Positions 1-6,004 of a DNA stretch of 9,526 bases are shown one piece after another; positions within the stretch are counted from its first letter, which is position 1, and each line of letters begins with the position of its first letter. The notes below the pieces were generated by a model. The model saw nothing but the letters and a program-made list of their open reading frames with translations, was not told where the DNA came from and ran no database searches. The position numbers were made by a program, and so were the translations under genes. The stretch spans positions 1 through 9,526 of the forward strand of contig JAITBX010000057.1 of assembly GCA_031283405.1 (NCBI GenBank). The letters run 5' to 3'. Origin of the DNA: Burkholderiales bacterium (GTDB lineage Bacteria > Pseudomonadota > Gammaproteobacteria > Burkholderiales > Casimicrobiaceae).

Positions 1-684
1 GTTCACACACATTACGGCAAGATCGAAGCGTTGAAAGGCGTGTCGCTTGAAGTCAGGCGCGGCGAAATCGTGACGCTGATCGGTGCCAACGGCGCCGGCA
101 AAACGACGTTGCTGATGACGATTTGCGGATCGCCGAAAGCCAGTAGCGGCCGCATTCTTTTTGAAAACGACGACATCACTTACAAGCCAACGCACGAAAT
201 CATGCAAAGCGGCATCGGCATCGCGCCCGAAGGGCGGCGGGTGTTCCCCGGGTTGACGGTCAGCGAAAATTTGAAGATGGGAGCGTTCTTTGAAAGCCGC
301 GCCCAGATTGAACACGGCCTCGAAAAAGTTTTCAATCTTTTTCCGCGTTTGAAAGAGCGGATGGATCAACGCGCCGGCACGATGTCGGGCGGCGAACAGC
401 AGATGCTGGCTATCGGGCGGGCGTTGATGAGCCGGCCGCAACTGTTGCTGCTCGACGAGCCGTCGCTGGGATTGGCGCCGTTGATTATCACTCAGATTTT
501 CAAAATCATCGAAGCCATTCGTGAAGAAGGCATCGCCGTTTTTCTGGTCGAACAAAACGCGCACAAGGCGCTGACGCTGGCGGATCGCGGCTATGTGCTG
601 GAGAACGGAAGAATCGTATTGTCCGACAGCGGTCAGGCGTTGCTGCGCAACGATGATGTGCGGCGGGCGTATTTGGGGGCGTGA
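1..684 (+). CDS. livF: Branched-chain amino acid ABC transporter ATP-binding protein, LivF-like (5' end missing)
   Basis: This is the cytoplasmic ATPase that powers a high-affinity uptake system, most likely for branched-chain amino acids, together with LivG, two permeases and a periplasmic binding protein. The reading frame is open from base 1, so the true start lies upstream; the first visible residues (VHTHYGKIEALKG) contain the aromatic adenine-stacking Tyr. Walker A is GANGAGKTT (visible codons 28-36, nt 82-108). The signature is MSGGEQQ, the form usual in LivF, and Walker B is LLLLDEPSLGLAP, followed by an H-loop within VEQNAH. About 227 residues are visible, so only around 10 are missing compared with typical LivF. 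The phrase 'GIAPEGRRVFPGLTVSENL' is typical of this family. The expected livG and permease genes would lie to the left, outside the window. The substrate is inferred from the family; amide or urea transporters of the same class are possible. Confidence 0.9.
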   Translation, partial: VHTHYGKIEALKGVSLEVRRGEIVTLIGANGAGKTTLLMTICGSPKASSGRILFENDDITYKPTHEIMQSGIGIAPEGRRVFPGLTVSENLKMGAFFESRAQIEHGLEKVFNLFPRLKERMDQRAGTMSGGEQQMLAIGRALMSRPQLLLLDEPSLGLAPLIITQIFKIIEAIREEGIAVFLVEQNAHKALTLADRGYVLENGRIVLSDSGQALLRNDDVRRAYLGA

Positions 685-787
685 AGGTGTGTGTTCCCTT
701 TCTTGGGGCGTTGTGGACGAATACTATGGAACAAAGCTTGAAACAAAACCGCGTTAAAATGAAAGCGACAAAACGATAAAACTTTTC

Positions 788-1558
788 ATGAAAACGAATC
801 AAAAAATCCAATTGCAAGGTGGCCTCAATTTTCGTGATCTGGGCGGTTGTCGAATGATCGACGGACGAACGGTCAAAACAGGAATGTTGTTTCGCTCCGG
901 CGTTCTCGACCGATGGACGGCGGACGACATGAAAACCTTGGCGGCGCTGCCGGTAACGCATGTGCTCGACTACCGCGACGAAGAGGAAGTGCGGCGGCGG
1001 CCGAATTTGTTGTTGTGGCCTGATGTGCGTTACGAATGCGTTCCGGCAAATCCTGAACGTTGGGACAGCGGCGCTGGATTGGCACAGTTGCTGGCTCATG
1101 CGATTGACGAACCGCGTGCGCTCATCTTCATGAGAGAGCTGTACCAGCGGTTGCCGTTCGACAATCCGGCGTACCGGCGCTTGGTAGGCTGGTTGCGCGC
1201 GCCGGAGGTGACGTGCCTCGTGCAGCATTGCGCAATCGGCAAGGATCGCACCGGCGTCGGCAGCGCCATTATTTTATTGGCGCTGGGCGCGTCACGGCAA
1301 ACGGTGATCGAGGACTACATAGTGACGGAAACGACGCTGGCCTCATATCGTGAGCGCTGGTTGGCGACAGTGGATCGGCAAAAGATGGGCGAAAAGTATG
1401 AAGCGATGGCGTGCGTATTTTCCGCGCGCGAAGCGTTCATCGAAGCGGCGCTCGACGCCATCGAAGTGCGCTACGGCAGCATCGCCGCGTATTTGCAGCA
1501 GGAATTCGATCTCGACGCCGCTGCCTGCGCGGCTTTGCAGATGCGGTATTTGGAGTAG
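788..1558 (+). CDS. Tyrosine/dual-specificity protein phosphatase, MptpB/LipA-like family
   Basis: The 256-residue protein has the N-terminal signature GGLNFRDLGG (residues 11-20) and FRSGVL (35-40) of the bacterial tyrosine phosphatase family that includes mycobacterial MptpB (Y_phosphatase3 type). The active-site loop HCAIGKDRTG places the nucleophilic Cys at 148 and the phosphate-binding Arg at 154. Lys152 and Asp153 in the loop match the family variant, which can accept phosphotyrosine, phosphoserine/threonine or phosphoinositides. Asp61 in LDYRDEEEV is conserved near the substrate site. No signal peptide or membrane segment is seen, so the protein is probably cytoplasmic. The ATG at 788 is chosen because the family motif starts directly after it; the ribosome binding site is poor. 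It lies 103 nt after livF and 166 nt before grpE, with a possible terminator behind it, so it is probably its own unit. The physiological substrate is unknown. Confidence 0.85.
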   Translation: MKTNQKIQLQGGLNFRDLGGCRMIDGRTVKTGMLFRSGVLDRWTADDMKTLAALPVTHVLDYRDEEEVRRRPNLLLWPDVRYECVPANPERWDSGAGLAQLLAHAIDEPRALIFMRELYQRLPFDNPAYRRLVGWLRAPEVTCLVQHCAIGKDRTGVGSAIILLALGASRQTVIEDYIVTETTLASYRERWLATVDRQKMGEKYEAMACVFSAREAFIEAALDAIEVRYGSIAAYLQQEFDLDAAACAALQMRYLE

Positions 1559-1627
1559 GGGCGACCATCCTCGGCCGTCCGCTGCTGCTGGATCAGGAAT
1601 CAGGAAATCGCTTCGGCGCTACGCGCG

Positions 1628-1652
1628 CCCCGCCAAACGAGGGGATTTTTTT
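1628..1652 (+). terminator. Possible weak terminator after the phosphatase gene
   Basis: CCCC (1628-1631) can pair with GGGG (1641-1644) across a 9-nt loop, followed at once by A and seven T (1646-1652). The T-run is good but the stem is only 4 bp. The position, between the phosphatase stop and the grpE heat-shock promoter, supports a terminator role. Confidence 0.35.
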
Positions 1653-1664
1653 CGCTCGCTGCCC

Positions 1665-1692
1665 CTTGAAAACGCCCCAATCGCCTCCATCT
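1665..1692 (+). promoter_or_regulatory. Sigma-32 heat-shock promoter of grpE
   Basis: The -35 element CTTGAAA (1665-1671), preceded by CCC as in the extended consensus, is followed after 13 nt by CTCCATCT (1685-1692), which matches the sigma-32 -10 consensus CCCCATNT at 7 of 8 positions. The expected transcription start is near 1699, giving a leader of about 25 nt before the grpE ATG. Consensus and spacer range are established for RpoH promoters; use here is inferred from sequence and from the gene it precedes. Confidence 0.8.
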
Positions 1693-1723
1693 TCAAAGCT
1701 GATTTTGATGACGGAAGAAAGCG

Positions 1724-2299
1724 ATGCCTCACAGACACAAACATCCGGCTCCGGCGGATCATGAGATGGCAGTTTCAACTGCTGCACCTGAAGCCGTTCC
1801 TTCGCCGGCGGAAGCCGGCGCCGACATGGCCGCCGATTTGACGGCGCTGTTGCAAAAGGCCGAGATGGAAGTTCAGACCTTGCGCGATGATTTTTTACGG
1901 GCGCGCGCCGAGACAGAAAATGTGCGGCGGCAGGCGCGTGAGGAAATCGCCAAAGCGGGCAAATTCGGCATCGAGCGTTTTGCCGCCGATTTGCTGGCGG
2001 TCAAGGATGCGCTGGAGTTGGCGTTGACCGCCGGCAGCGCGTCTTTCGAGCAGTTACGCGAAGGCGTGGCGCTGACCTTGAAGCAACTGGATGCCGCCTT
2101 CGAGAAGGCGCGCATTCAAGCGATCGACCCGCAAGGGCAGCCGTTCGACCCGCATCGGCATCAGGCGATGCAGATGGTCGAGGCCGATGTGCCCGCCAAC
2201 ACGGTGGTGCAGGTATTTCAGAAAGGTTATCTGGTTCACGATCGTGTTTTGCGGCCGGCGATGGTGGTGGTCGCCAAAGAAAAAACGCCGCAGACTTGA
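1724..2299 (+). CDS. grpE: GrpE, nucleotide exchange factor of DnaK
   Basis: GrpE is a cytoplasmic homodimer that opens the DnaK nucleotide-binding domain to release ADP and acts as a thermosensor of the chaperone cycle. The 191-residue protein starts with an Ala/Pro-rich disordered stretch (about 1-38), then the long dimerising helix with heptad character, including LRDDFLRARAETENVRRQ. The C-terminal beta domain follows, with FDPHRHQAMQMV and the family signature ending VFQKGYLVHDRVLRPAMVVV. The ATG at 1724 has GGAAG 6 nt upstream (1713-1717); the in-frame ATG at 1766 would also keep the domain intact. It is transcribed from its own sigma-32 promoter and precedes dnaK by 93 nt. The stop codon TGA (2297-2299) lies inside the -35 element of the dnaK promoter. 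Length and motifs are normal. Confidence 0.95.
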   Translation: MPHRHKHPAPADHEMAVSTAAPEAVPSPAEAGADMAADLTALLQKAEMEVQTLRDDFLRARAETENVRRQAREEIAKAGKFGIERFAADLLAVKDALELALTAGSASFEQLREGVALTLKQLDAAFEKARIQAIDPQGQPFDPHRHQAMQMVEADVPANTVVQVFQKGYLVHDRVLRPAMVVVAKEKTPQT

Positions 2300-2322
2300 G
2301 TTGACGCAAACCATCCCCATTT
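2295..2322 (+). promoter_or_regulatory. Sigma-32 heat-shock promoter of dnaK, overlapping the grpE stop
   Basis: CTTGAGT (2295-2301) is followed after 13 nt by a perfect CCCCATTT (2315-2322). The -35 element contains the grpE stop codon TGA (2297-2299). The spacer equals that of the grpE promoter. Predicted start is near 2329, leaving a leader of about 64 nt. dnaK can therefore be induced separately from grpE. Confidence 0.8.
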
Positions 2323-2333
2323 AACGGTCATCG

Positions 2334-2368
2334 GGATTTTGTTAGTCCCACAGCAGATTTGAAAATCC
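2334..2368 (+). other. Inverted repeat in the dnaK mRNA leader
   Basis: GGATTTT (2334-2340) and AAAATCC (2362-2368) are perfect 7-nt complements separated by 21 nt. A competing 4-bp stem, GGGA (2333-2336) with TCCC (2346-2349), uses part of the same arm. Neither stem includes the Shine-Dalgarno GGAG (2383-2386), so a simple masking thermometer is not supported; a role in mRNA stability is possible. Confidence 0.35.
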
Positions 2369-2392
2369 ATTAGAGAAAGCACGGAGCACATT

Positions 2393-4342
2393 ATGAGCAA
2401 GATTATCGGCATCGACCTCGGCACAACCAACAGTTGCGTCGCCATCATCGAAGGCGGCTCGCCCAAGGTCATCGAAAATTCGGAAGGCGCGCGGACAACG
2501 CCGTCGGTGATCGCGTACATGGAGGACGGCGAAATCCTCTGCGGCGCGCCGGCCAAGCGGCAGGCGGTAACCAATCCGCGCAACACGTTGTTTGCGGTGA
2601 AGCGGCTGATCGGGCGTCGTTTTGAAGAAAAAGAAGTGCAGAAAGACATCGGCCTGATGCCGTTCTCGATTGTCAAGAACGACAATGGCGACGCCTGGAT
2701 TGAAGTGCGCGGCAAAAAGATGGCACCGCCGCAAATTTCGGCGGAAGTTTTGCGCAAGATGAAGAAAACGGCGGAAGATTATCTCGGCGAAGAGGTGACC
2801 GAAGCGGTGATTACCGTTCCGGCGTATTTCAACGACAGCCAGCGGCAGGCGACCAAAGACGCCGGCAAAATTGCCGGACTCGAAGTCAAGCGCATCATCA
2901 ACGAGCCGACGGCGGCGGCGCTGGCGTTCGGTCTCGACAAGAAAGAGGGCGACCGCAAAATTGCGGTTTACGATCTCGGCGGCGGGACGTTCGATATTTC
3001 GATTATCGAAATTGCTGAGCTTGACGGCGAACATCAGTTTGAAGTGTTGTCAACCAACGGCGATACTTTCCTCGGCGGCGAAGATTTCGATCAGCGCTTG
3101 ATCGACTACATCGTCACCGAATTCAAGAAAGATCAGGGCGTCGATCTCAAGAACGACGTGCTGGCGTTGCAGCGGCTGAAAGAAGCGGCGGAAAAAGCGA
3201 AGATCGAATTGTCGAGTTCACAGCAAACCGAAATCAATCTGCCGTACATCACGGCGGATGCGTCGGGGCCGAAACATCTGTCGATGAAAATCACCCGCGC
3301 CAAGTTTGAGGCGCTTGTCGAAGATTTGATCGAGCGCACGATTGCACCGTGCCGCACCGCGATCAAGGACGCGGGCGTCAAGATTTCCGACATCGGCGAC
3401 GTGATTCTGGTCGGTGGAATGACGCGCATGCCGAAGGTGCAGGAGAAGGTCAAGGAATTTTTCGGCAAAGAGCCGCGCAAAGATGTGAATCCCGATGAAG
3501 CGGTAGCGGTCGGCGCGGCGGTGCAGGGTTCGGTGCTGGCCGGCGAGCGGCGCGATGTGTTGCTGCTTGATGTGACGCCGTTGTCACTCGGCATCGAAAC
3601 GCTGGGCGGCGTGATGACCAAGCTGATTCAGAAGAACACGACGATCCCGACCAAGGCATCGCAAGTTTTTTCGACGGCGGATGATAATCAGAGCGCGGTG
3701 ACCGTGCATGTGTTGCAGGGCGAACGCGATGTGGCGAGCGGCAACAAGAGCCTCGGCCAATTCAATCTGGAAGGTATTCCTTCGGCGCCGCGCGGCGTGC
3801 CGCAAATCGAAGTGACTTTCGACATCGACGCGAACGGTATCCTGCATGTGTCGGCGAAAGACAAAGCGACCGGCAAGGAAAACAAGATCACGATCAAGGC
3901 CAATTCGGGCTTGTCCGACGATGAAGTCGATCAGATGGTCAAGGATGCCGAAGCGCACGCCGACGAAGACAAGAAGGTAATGGAAACCGTGCAGGCGCGC
4001 AACGAGTTGGACGGCCTGACGCACAGCGTCAAGAAATCGCTGAACGAATACGGCGACAAGATCGGTGCCGATGAGAAGGCCAAGATCGAAGAAGCGTTGA
4101 AAGACGCCGAAGAAACCTTGAAAGATCAAAACGCGAGCAAGGAAGCGATGACGGCCAAGAGTGAAACGCTGGCAACGGCGTCACAAAAACTCGGCGAAGC
4201 GATTTACGCGGCGGCTCAAGCGGAGGCTGCAACGGCACAAGCCGACGGAGCGTCGGGCGCGACCAATGGCAGCGGCAAACCCGGCGACGACGCCAAGGTG
4301 GTCGATGCCGAATACACCGAAGTGAAAGATAAAAAAGAATAA
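2393..4342 (+). CDS. dnaK: Molecular chaperone DnaK (Hsp70)
   Basis: DnaK is the ATP-driven cytoplasmic Hsp70 that binds exposed hydrophobic peptides; DnaJ stimulates its ATPase and GrpE exchanges its nucleotide. The 649 residues have the usual length. The ATPase domain starts with the phosphate-1 motif GIDLGTTNSCVAII (6-19), followed by VITVPAYFNDSQRQATKDAG, AVYDLGGGTFDISIIE (phosphate-2) and the adenosine motif ILVGGMTRMP. The linker VLLLDVTPLSLGIETLGG leads into the substrate-binding domain and helical lid. The C-terminal tail is Ala/Gly-rich and ends with the acidic motif DAEYTEVKDKKE, typical of proteobacterial DnaK. The ATG is preceded by GGAG (2383-2386). It has its own sigma-32 promoter. 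In many proteobacteria DnaK/DnaJ also hold sigma-32 inactive, so the cluster would feed back on its own expression; that is inferred here. Nothing odd was seen. Confidence 0.98.
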   Translation: MSKIIGIDLGTTNSCVAIIEGGSPKVIENSEGARTTPSVIAYMEDGEILCGAPAKRQAVTNPRNTLFAVKRLIGRRFEEKEVQKDIGLMPFSIVKNDNGDAWIEVRGKKMAPPQISAEVLRKMKKTAEDYLGEEVTEAVITVPAYFNDSQRQATKDAGKIAGLEVKRIINEPTAAALAFGLDKKEGDRKIAVYDLGGGTFDISIIEIAELDGEHQFEVLSTNGDTFLGGEDFDQRLIDYIVTEFKKDQGVDLKNDVLALQRLKEAAEKAKIELSSSQQTEINLPYITADASGPKHLSMKITRAKFEALVEDLIERTIAPCRTAIKDAGVKISDIGDVILVGGMTRMPKVQEKVKEFFGKEPRKDVNPDEAVAVGAAVQGSVLAGERRDVLLLDVTPLSLGIETLGGVMTKLIQKNTTIPTKASQVFSTADDNQSAVTVHVLQGERDVASGNKSLGQFNLEGIPSAPRGVPQIEVTFDIDANGILHVSAKDKATGKENKITIKANSGLSDDEVDQMVKDAEAHADEDKKVMETVQARNELDGLTHSVKKSLNEYGDKIGADEKAKIEEALKDAEETLKDQNASKEAMTAKSETLATASQKLGEAIYAAAQAEAATAQADGASGATNGSGKPGDDAKVVDAEYTEVKDKKE

Positions 4343-4349
4343 GTATGGC

Positions 4350-4397
4350 GTCGGTAGCCGACTGAATTGAAATACCAAGGGCGGCGATTTGCCGCCC
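4350..4397 (+). terminator. Tandem hairpins between dnaK and dnaJ, possible attenuator
   Basis: A short hairpin, GTCGG-tag-CCGAC (4350-4362), is followed by a strong one, GGGCGGC (4379-4385), loop GATTT, GCCGCCC (4391-4397), with 7 perfect G/C-only base pairs. The following bases GAACCATTTTCTT are only moderately T-rich, so partial termination or an RNA-processing and stability element is more likely than a full stop. With no sigma-32 promoter for dnaJ, this would set the dnaK:dnaJ ratio. Confidence 0.5.
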
Positions 4398-4456
4398 GAA
4401 CCATTTTCTTGAAGTGTTCTAAAAGCGTCAGAGACGAAGCAGAAAGCGATCCACAC

Positions 4457-5596
4457 ATGGCCACATCGAACAAACGCGATTACTACACAGTATTGGGGTT
4501 GGGGCGCGATGCTTCCGAGGAGGATATCAAGAAATCGTATCGCAAGCTGGCGATGAAATACCATCCTGATCGCAACCCCGGCGATAAAGACGCAGAAGAA
4601 AAATTCAAGGAAGCAAAAGAAGCGTATGAAATATTGAGCGACGCCAACAAACGCACGGCTTACGACCAGTTCGGTCATGCCGGCGTGGATCCCGGCATGG
4701 GCGGGTTCGGCGGTGCCGGCGCTGCGGACTTCGGCGGTTTCGCCAGTTCTTTCGGCGACATCTTCGGCGATATTTTTGGGCAAGGGCGGGGTAGCCGCGC
4801 GAACGCCGTGTATCGCGGCGCCGATCTGCGTTACAACCTGGAGCTGTCGCTTGAAGACGCGGCGCGCGGCACCGAGTTGAAAATCAGAGTGCCGACGCAG
4901 GAAACTTGCGAAACTTGTCACGGCAGCGGCGCCAAGCCGGGCACCGAAGCGCAAACGTGCCCATCCTGTCACGGCCACGGCGAAGTGCGCATTTCGCAAG
5001 GTTTCTTTTCAGTGCAACAAACTTGCCCGCAGTGTCACGGGCGCGGCAAGATCGTGGCGACGCCGTGTACTGAATGTCGCGGGGCAGGGCGCGTCAAAAA
5101 ACAAAAAACCTTGTCAGTCAAAATTCCGGCGGGCGTCGATCAGGACGATCGGATTCGTTTGACCGGCGAAGGCGAAGCGGGAATCAACGGCGGCCCGCCG
5201 GGCGATTTGTATGTGGTGGTTCAACTGAAACCGCATCCGGTGTTTCAGCGCGAAGGCGCCGATCTGCATTGTGAAATGCCTATCGGTTTTGCAACGGCGG
5301 CGCTCGGCGGTGAAATTGAAATTCCGACGCTCGACGGCCACGCCAAAATCAAAGTGCCGGCGGAAACGCAAACGGGGCAAGTTTTTCGGCTGAAAGAAAA
5401 AGGGATTCGACCGGTGCGCGGACAACGCACGGGCGATCTTTTTTGCCATGTGATTATCGAAACGCCGCAGAAACTGACAGCGCGGCAAAAAGAACTGCTG
5501 CGCGAATTTGAAACCATCTCTCAAGAAGATCCGGGTCGGCACAACCCGCGCGCCAAAAGCTGGATGGAGAAGATGAAAGATTTCTTCTCGTCGTAA
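4457..5596 (+). CDS. dnaJ: Co-chaperone DnaJ (Hsp40, class A)
   Basis: DnaJ delivers unfolded clients to DnaK and triggers its ATP hydrolysis. With the start at ATG 4457 the protein has 379 residues, the normal length. The J-domain begins KRDYYTVLGL and carries the essential HPD motif at 36-38. A Gly/Phe-rich segment follows (about 77-120, with repeated GFGG and FGDIFG). The zinc-binding region begins near residue 151 with four CxxCxGxG repeats: CETCHGSG, CPSCHGHG, CPQCHGRG and CTECRGAG. The C-terminal substrate-binding and dimerisation domains complete it. An upstream TTG at 4367 keeps the frame open but would add 30 unrelated residues encoded across the intergenic hairpin, so it was not used. 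The ribosome binding site is weak (AGAAAG, 4441-4446). It is probably expressed by read-through from dnaK, 114 nt upstream. The product is complete and of class A. Confidence 0.97.
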   Translation: MATSNKRDYYTVLGLGRDASEEDIKKSYRKLAMKYHPDRNPGDKDAEEKFKEAKEAYEILSDANKRTAYDQFGHAGVDPGMGGFGGAGAADFGGFASSFGDIFGDIFGQGRGSRANAVYRGADLRYNLELSLEDAARGTELKIRVPTQETCETCHGSGAKPGTEAQTCPSCHGHGEVRISQGFFSVQQTCPQCHGRGKIVATPCTECRGAGRVKKQKTLSVKIPAGVDQDDRIRLTGEGEAGINGGPPGDLYVVVQLKPHPVFQREGADLHCEMPIGFATAALGGEIEIPTLDGHAKIKVPAETQTGQVFRLKEKGIRPVRGQRTGDLFCHVIIETPQKLTARQKELLREFETISQEDPGRHNPRAKSWMEKMKDFFSS

Positions 5597-5710
5597 ACTT
5601 CTCGTTAACTTCTTTTCTTTCGCTTCTTCGGGAGGGGGCGTTCCCACAAATGGGGGGGCGGTTTATTTTTCTCGCTGGCTTGTCGACATATTTCGTGGAG
5701 GTTAGAAATT

Positions 5711-5730
5711 ACACATATGCAGATATGTGT
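5711..5730. promoter_or_regulatory. Perfect 8-bp inverted repeat, candidate operator or hairpin
   Basis: ACACATAT (5711-5718), spacer GCAG, ATATGTGT (5723-5730) is a perfect dyad. It is not followed by a T-run, so it is a poor terminator. Its centre lies 52 bp, about five helical turns, from the centre of the FNR-type box, so proteins bound at both would face the same side of the helix. The cognate regulator is not recognised. Confidence 0.5.
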
Positions 5731-5765
5731 TAAAACATTTTCGCCTCGAATTAGTTTTGAGAAAG

Positions 5766-5779
5766 TTGATATATATCAA
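5766..5779. promoter_or_regulatory. FNR/ANR-type binding site (perfect consensus)
   Basis: TTGATATATATCAA is a perfect 14-bp palindrome and matches the consensus TTGAT-N4-ATCAA of the oxygen-sensing FNR/ANR/DNR regulators at every fixed position. It lies 97 nt before the signal-peptide start at 5876, in a region where the only downstream genes are the subtilase and lipoprotein. No good -10 hexamer lies where a box at -41.5 would need one, so it is not clear whether it activates or represses. AT-rich DNA makes chance matches more likely. Confidence 0.55.
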
Positions 5780-5865
5780 ACACGTAAGGCTAAACTTGTC
5801 AAAGTTAGGTGTGGATAAATTTGGCATATGGGTTTAGAGTATCCAAACGTTTTCTCTGAATGGAT

Positions 5866-5871
5866 GAGGTG
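5866..5871 (+). promoter_or_regulatory. Ribosome binding site for the signal-peptide ORF
   Basis: GAGGTG lies 4 nt before the ATG at 5876. It identifies 5876 as the original start of the subtilase. No comparable site precedes the ATG at 6005. Confidence 0.65.
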
Positions 5872-5875
5872 AATC

Positions 5876-6004
5876 ATGGAACAAAGACGTCCAATCTTAT
5901 TTGCCGCCGCGCTGGGCATCTGGGGCACTATTGCACTTGTTGCGCAGGCACAGGATACAGATTTCACGAATGCGCAAGATACAGAAGCCACATATCTAGT
6001 CTAG
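5876..6004 (+). CDS. Signal-peptide segment of the subtilase, ended by an in-frame TAG
   Basis: This 42-codon ORF encodes a typical Sec signal peptide: MEQRR as the charged N-region, a hydrophobic core (PILFAAALGIWGTIALV) and a likely signal peptidase I site after AQA, followed by QDTDFT. It then stops at TAG (6002-6004). The next codon, ATG 6005, is in the same frame and opens the protease body. Reading through the TAG would give a 598-residue preproprotein with the expected order signal peptide, propeptide, protease. The ORF is therefore best read as the detached 5' end of the protease gene rather than as an independent peptide. The tandem pentamer TCTAG-TCTAG (5995-6004) surrounds the stop, but removing one copy would shift the frame, not repair it. 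A single substitution in the TAG would repair it. Confidence 0.7.
   Translation: MEQRRPILFAAALGIWGTIALVAQAQDTDFTNAQDTEATYLV

Larger units (their letters stand above)
5597..5875. promoter_or_regulatory. AT-rich intergenic region with several dyads upstream of the subtilase
   Basis: This 279-nt region has no credible gene. Composition shifts near 5660 from GC-rich to AT-rich. It holds a possible weak dnaJ terminator: TTCCCA (5641-5646) opposite TGGGGG with two G-T pairs, then GTTTATTTTT at 5661-5670. It also holds the short palindrome TGTCGACA (5681-5688) and three dyads, listed or described separately: 5711-5730, 5766-5779 and AACTT-gtca-AAGTT (5793-5806). I could not settle one sigma-70 promoter. 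TAAATT (5816-5821) and TAGAGT (5835-5840) are possible -10 elements, each with only a mediocre -35 partner. The dyad density suggests control by one or more DNA-binding regulators. Confidence 0.55.

Noticed and set aside
506..1228. Long minus-strand ORF (240 codons)
   Set aside because: It lies opposite the phosphatase gene and the end of livF, and its translation has no recognisable domain; it is a shadow of GC-rich coding sequence.
4408..4435. Sigma-32 promoter for dnaJ (CTTGAAG at 4408-4414)
   Set aside because: No CCCCAT-like -10 occurs at 11-16 nt; the sequence there is TCAGAGAC.
4367..4456. Extended dnaJ start at TTG 4367
   Set aside because: It would add 30 residues unrelated to DnaJ, encoded across the intergenic hairpin; ATG 4457 matches the family start.
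6002..6004. Reassignment of TAG to an amino acid across the genome
   Set aside because: TAG ends the phosphatase (1556-1558) and plsY genes at their normal lengths, so TAG is a working stop codon here.
5995..6004. Slippage in the TCTAG-TCTAG duplication as cause of the break
   Set aside because: Removing or adding one 5-nt unit shifts the frame instead of restoring it, since the signal peptide and protease are already in one frame.
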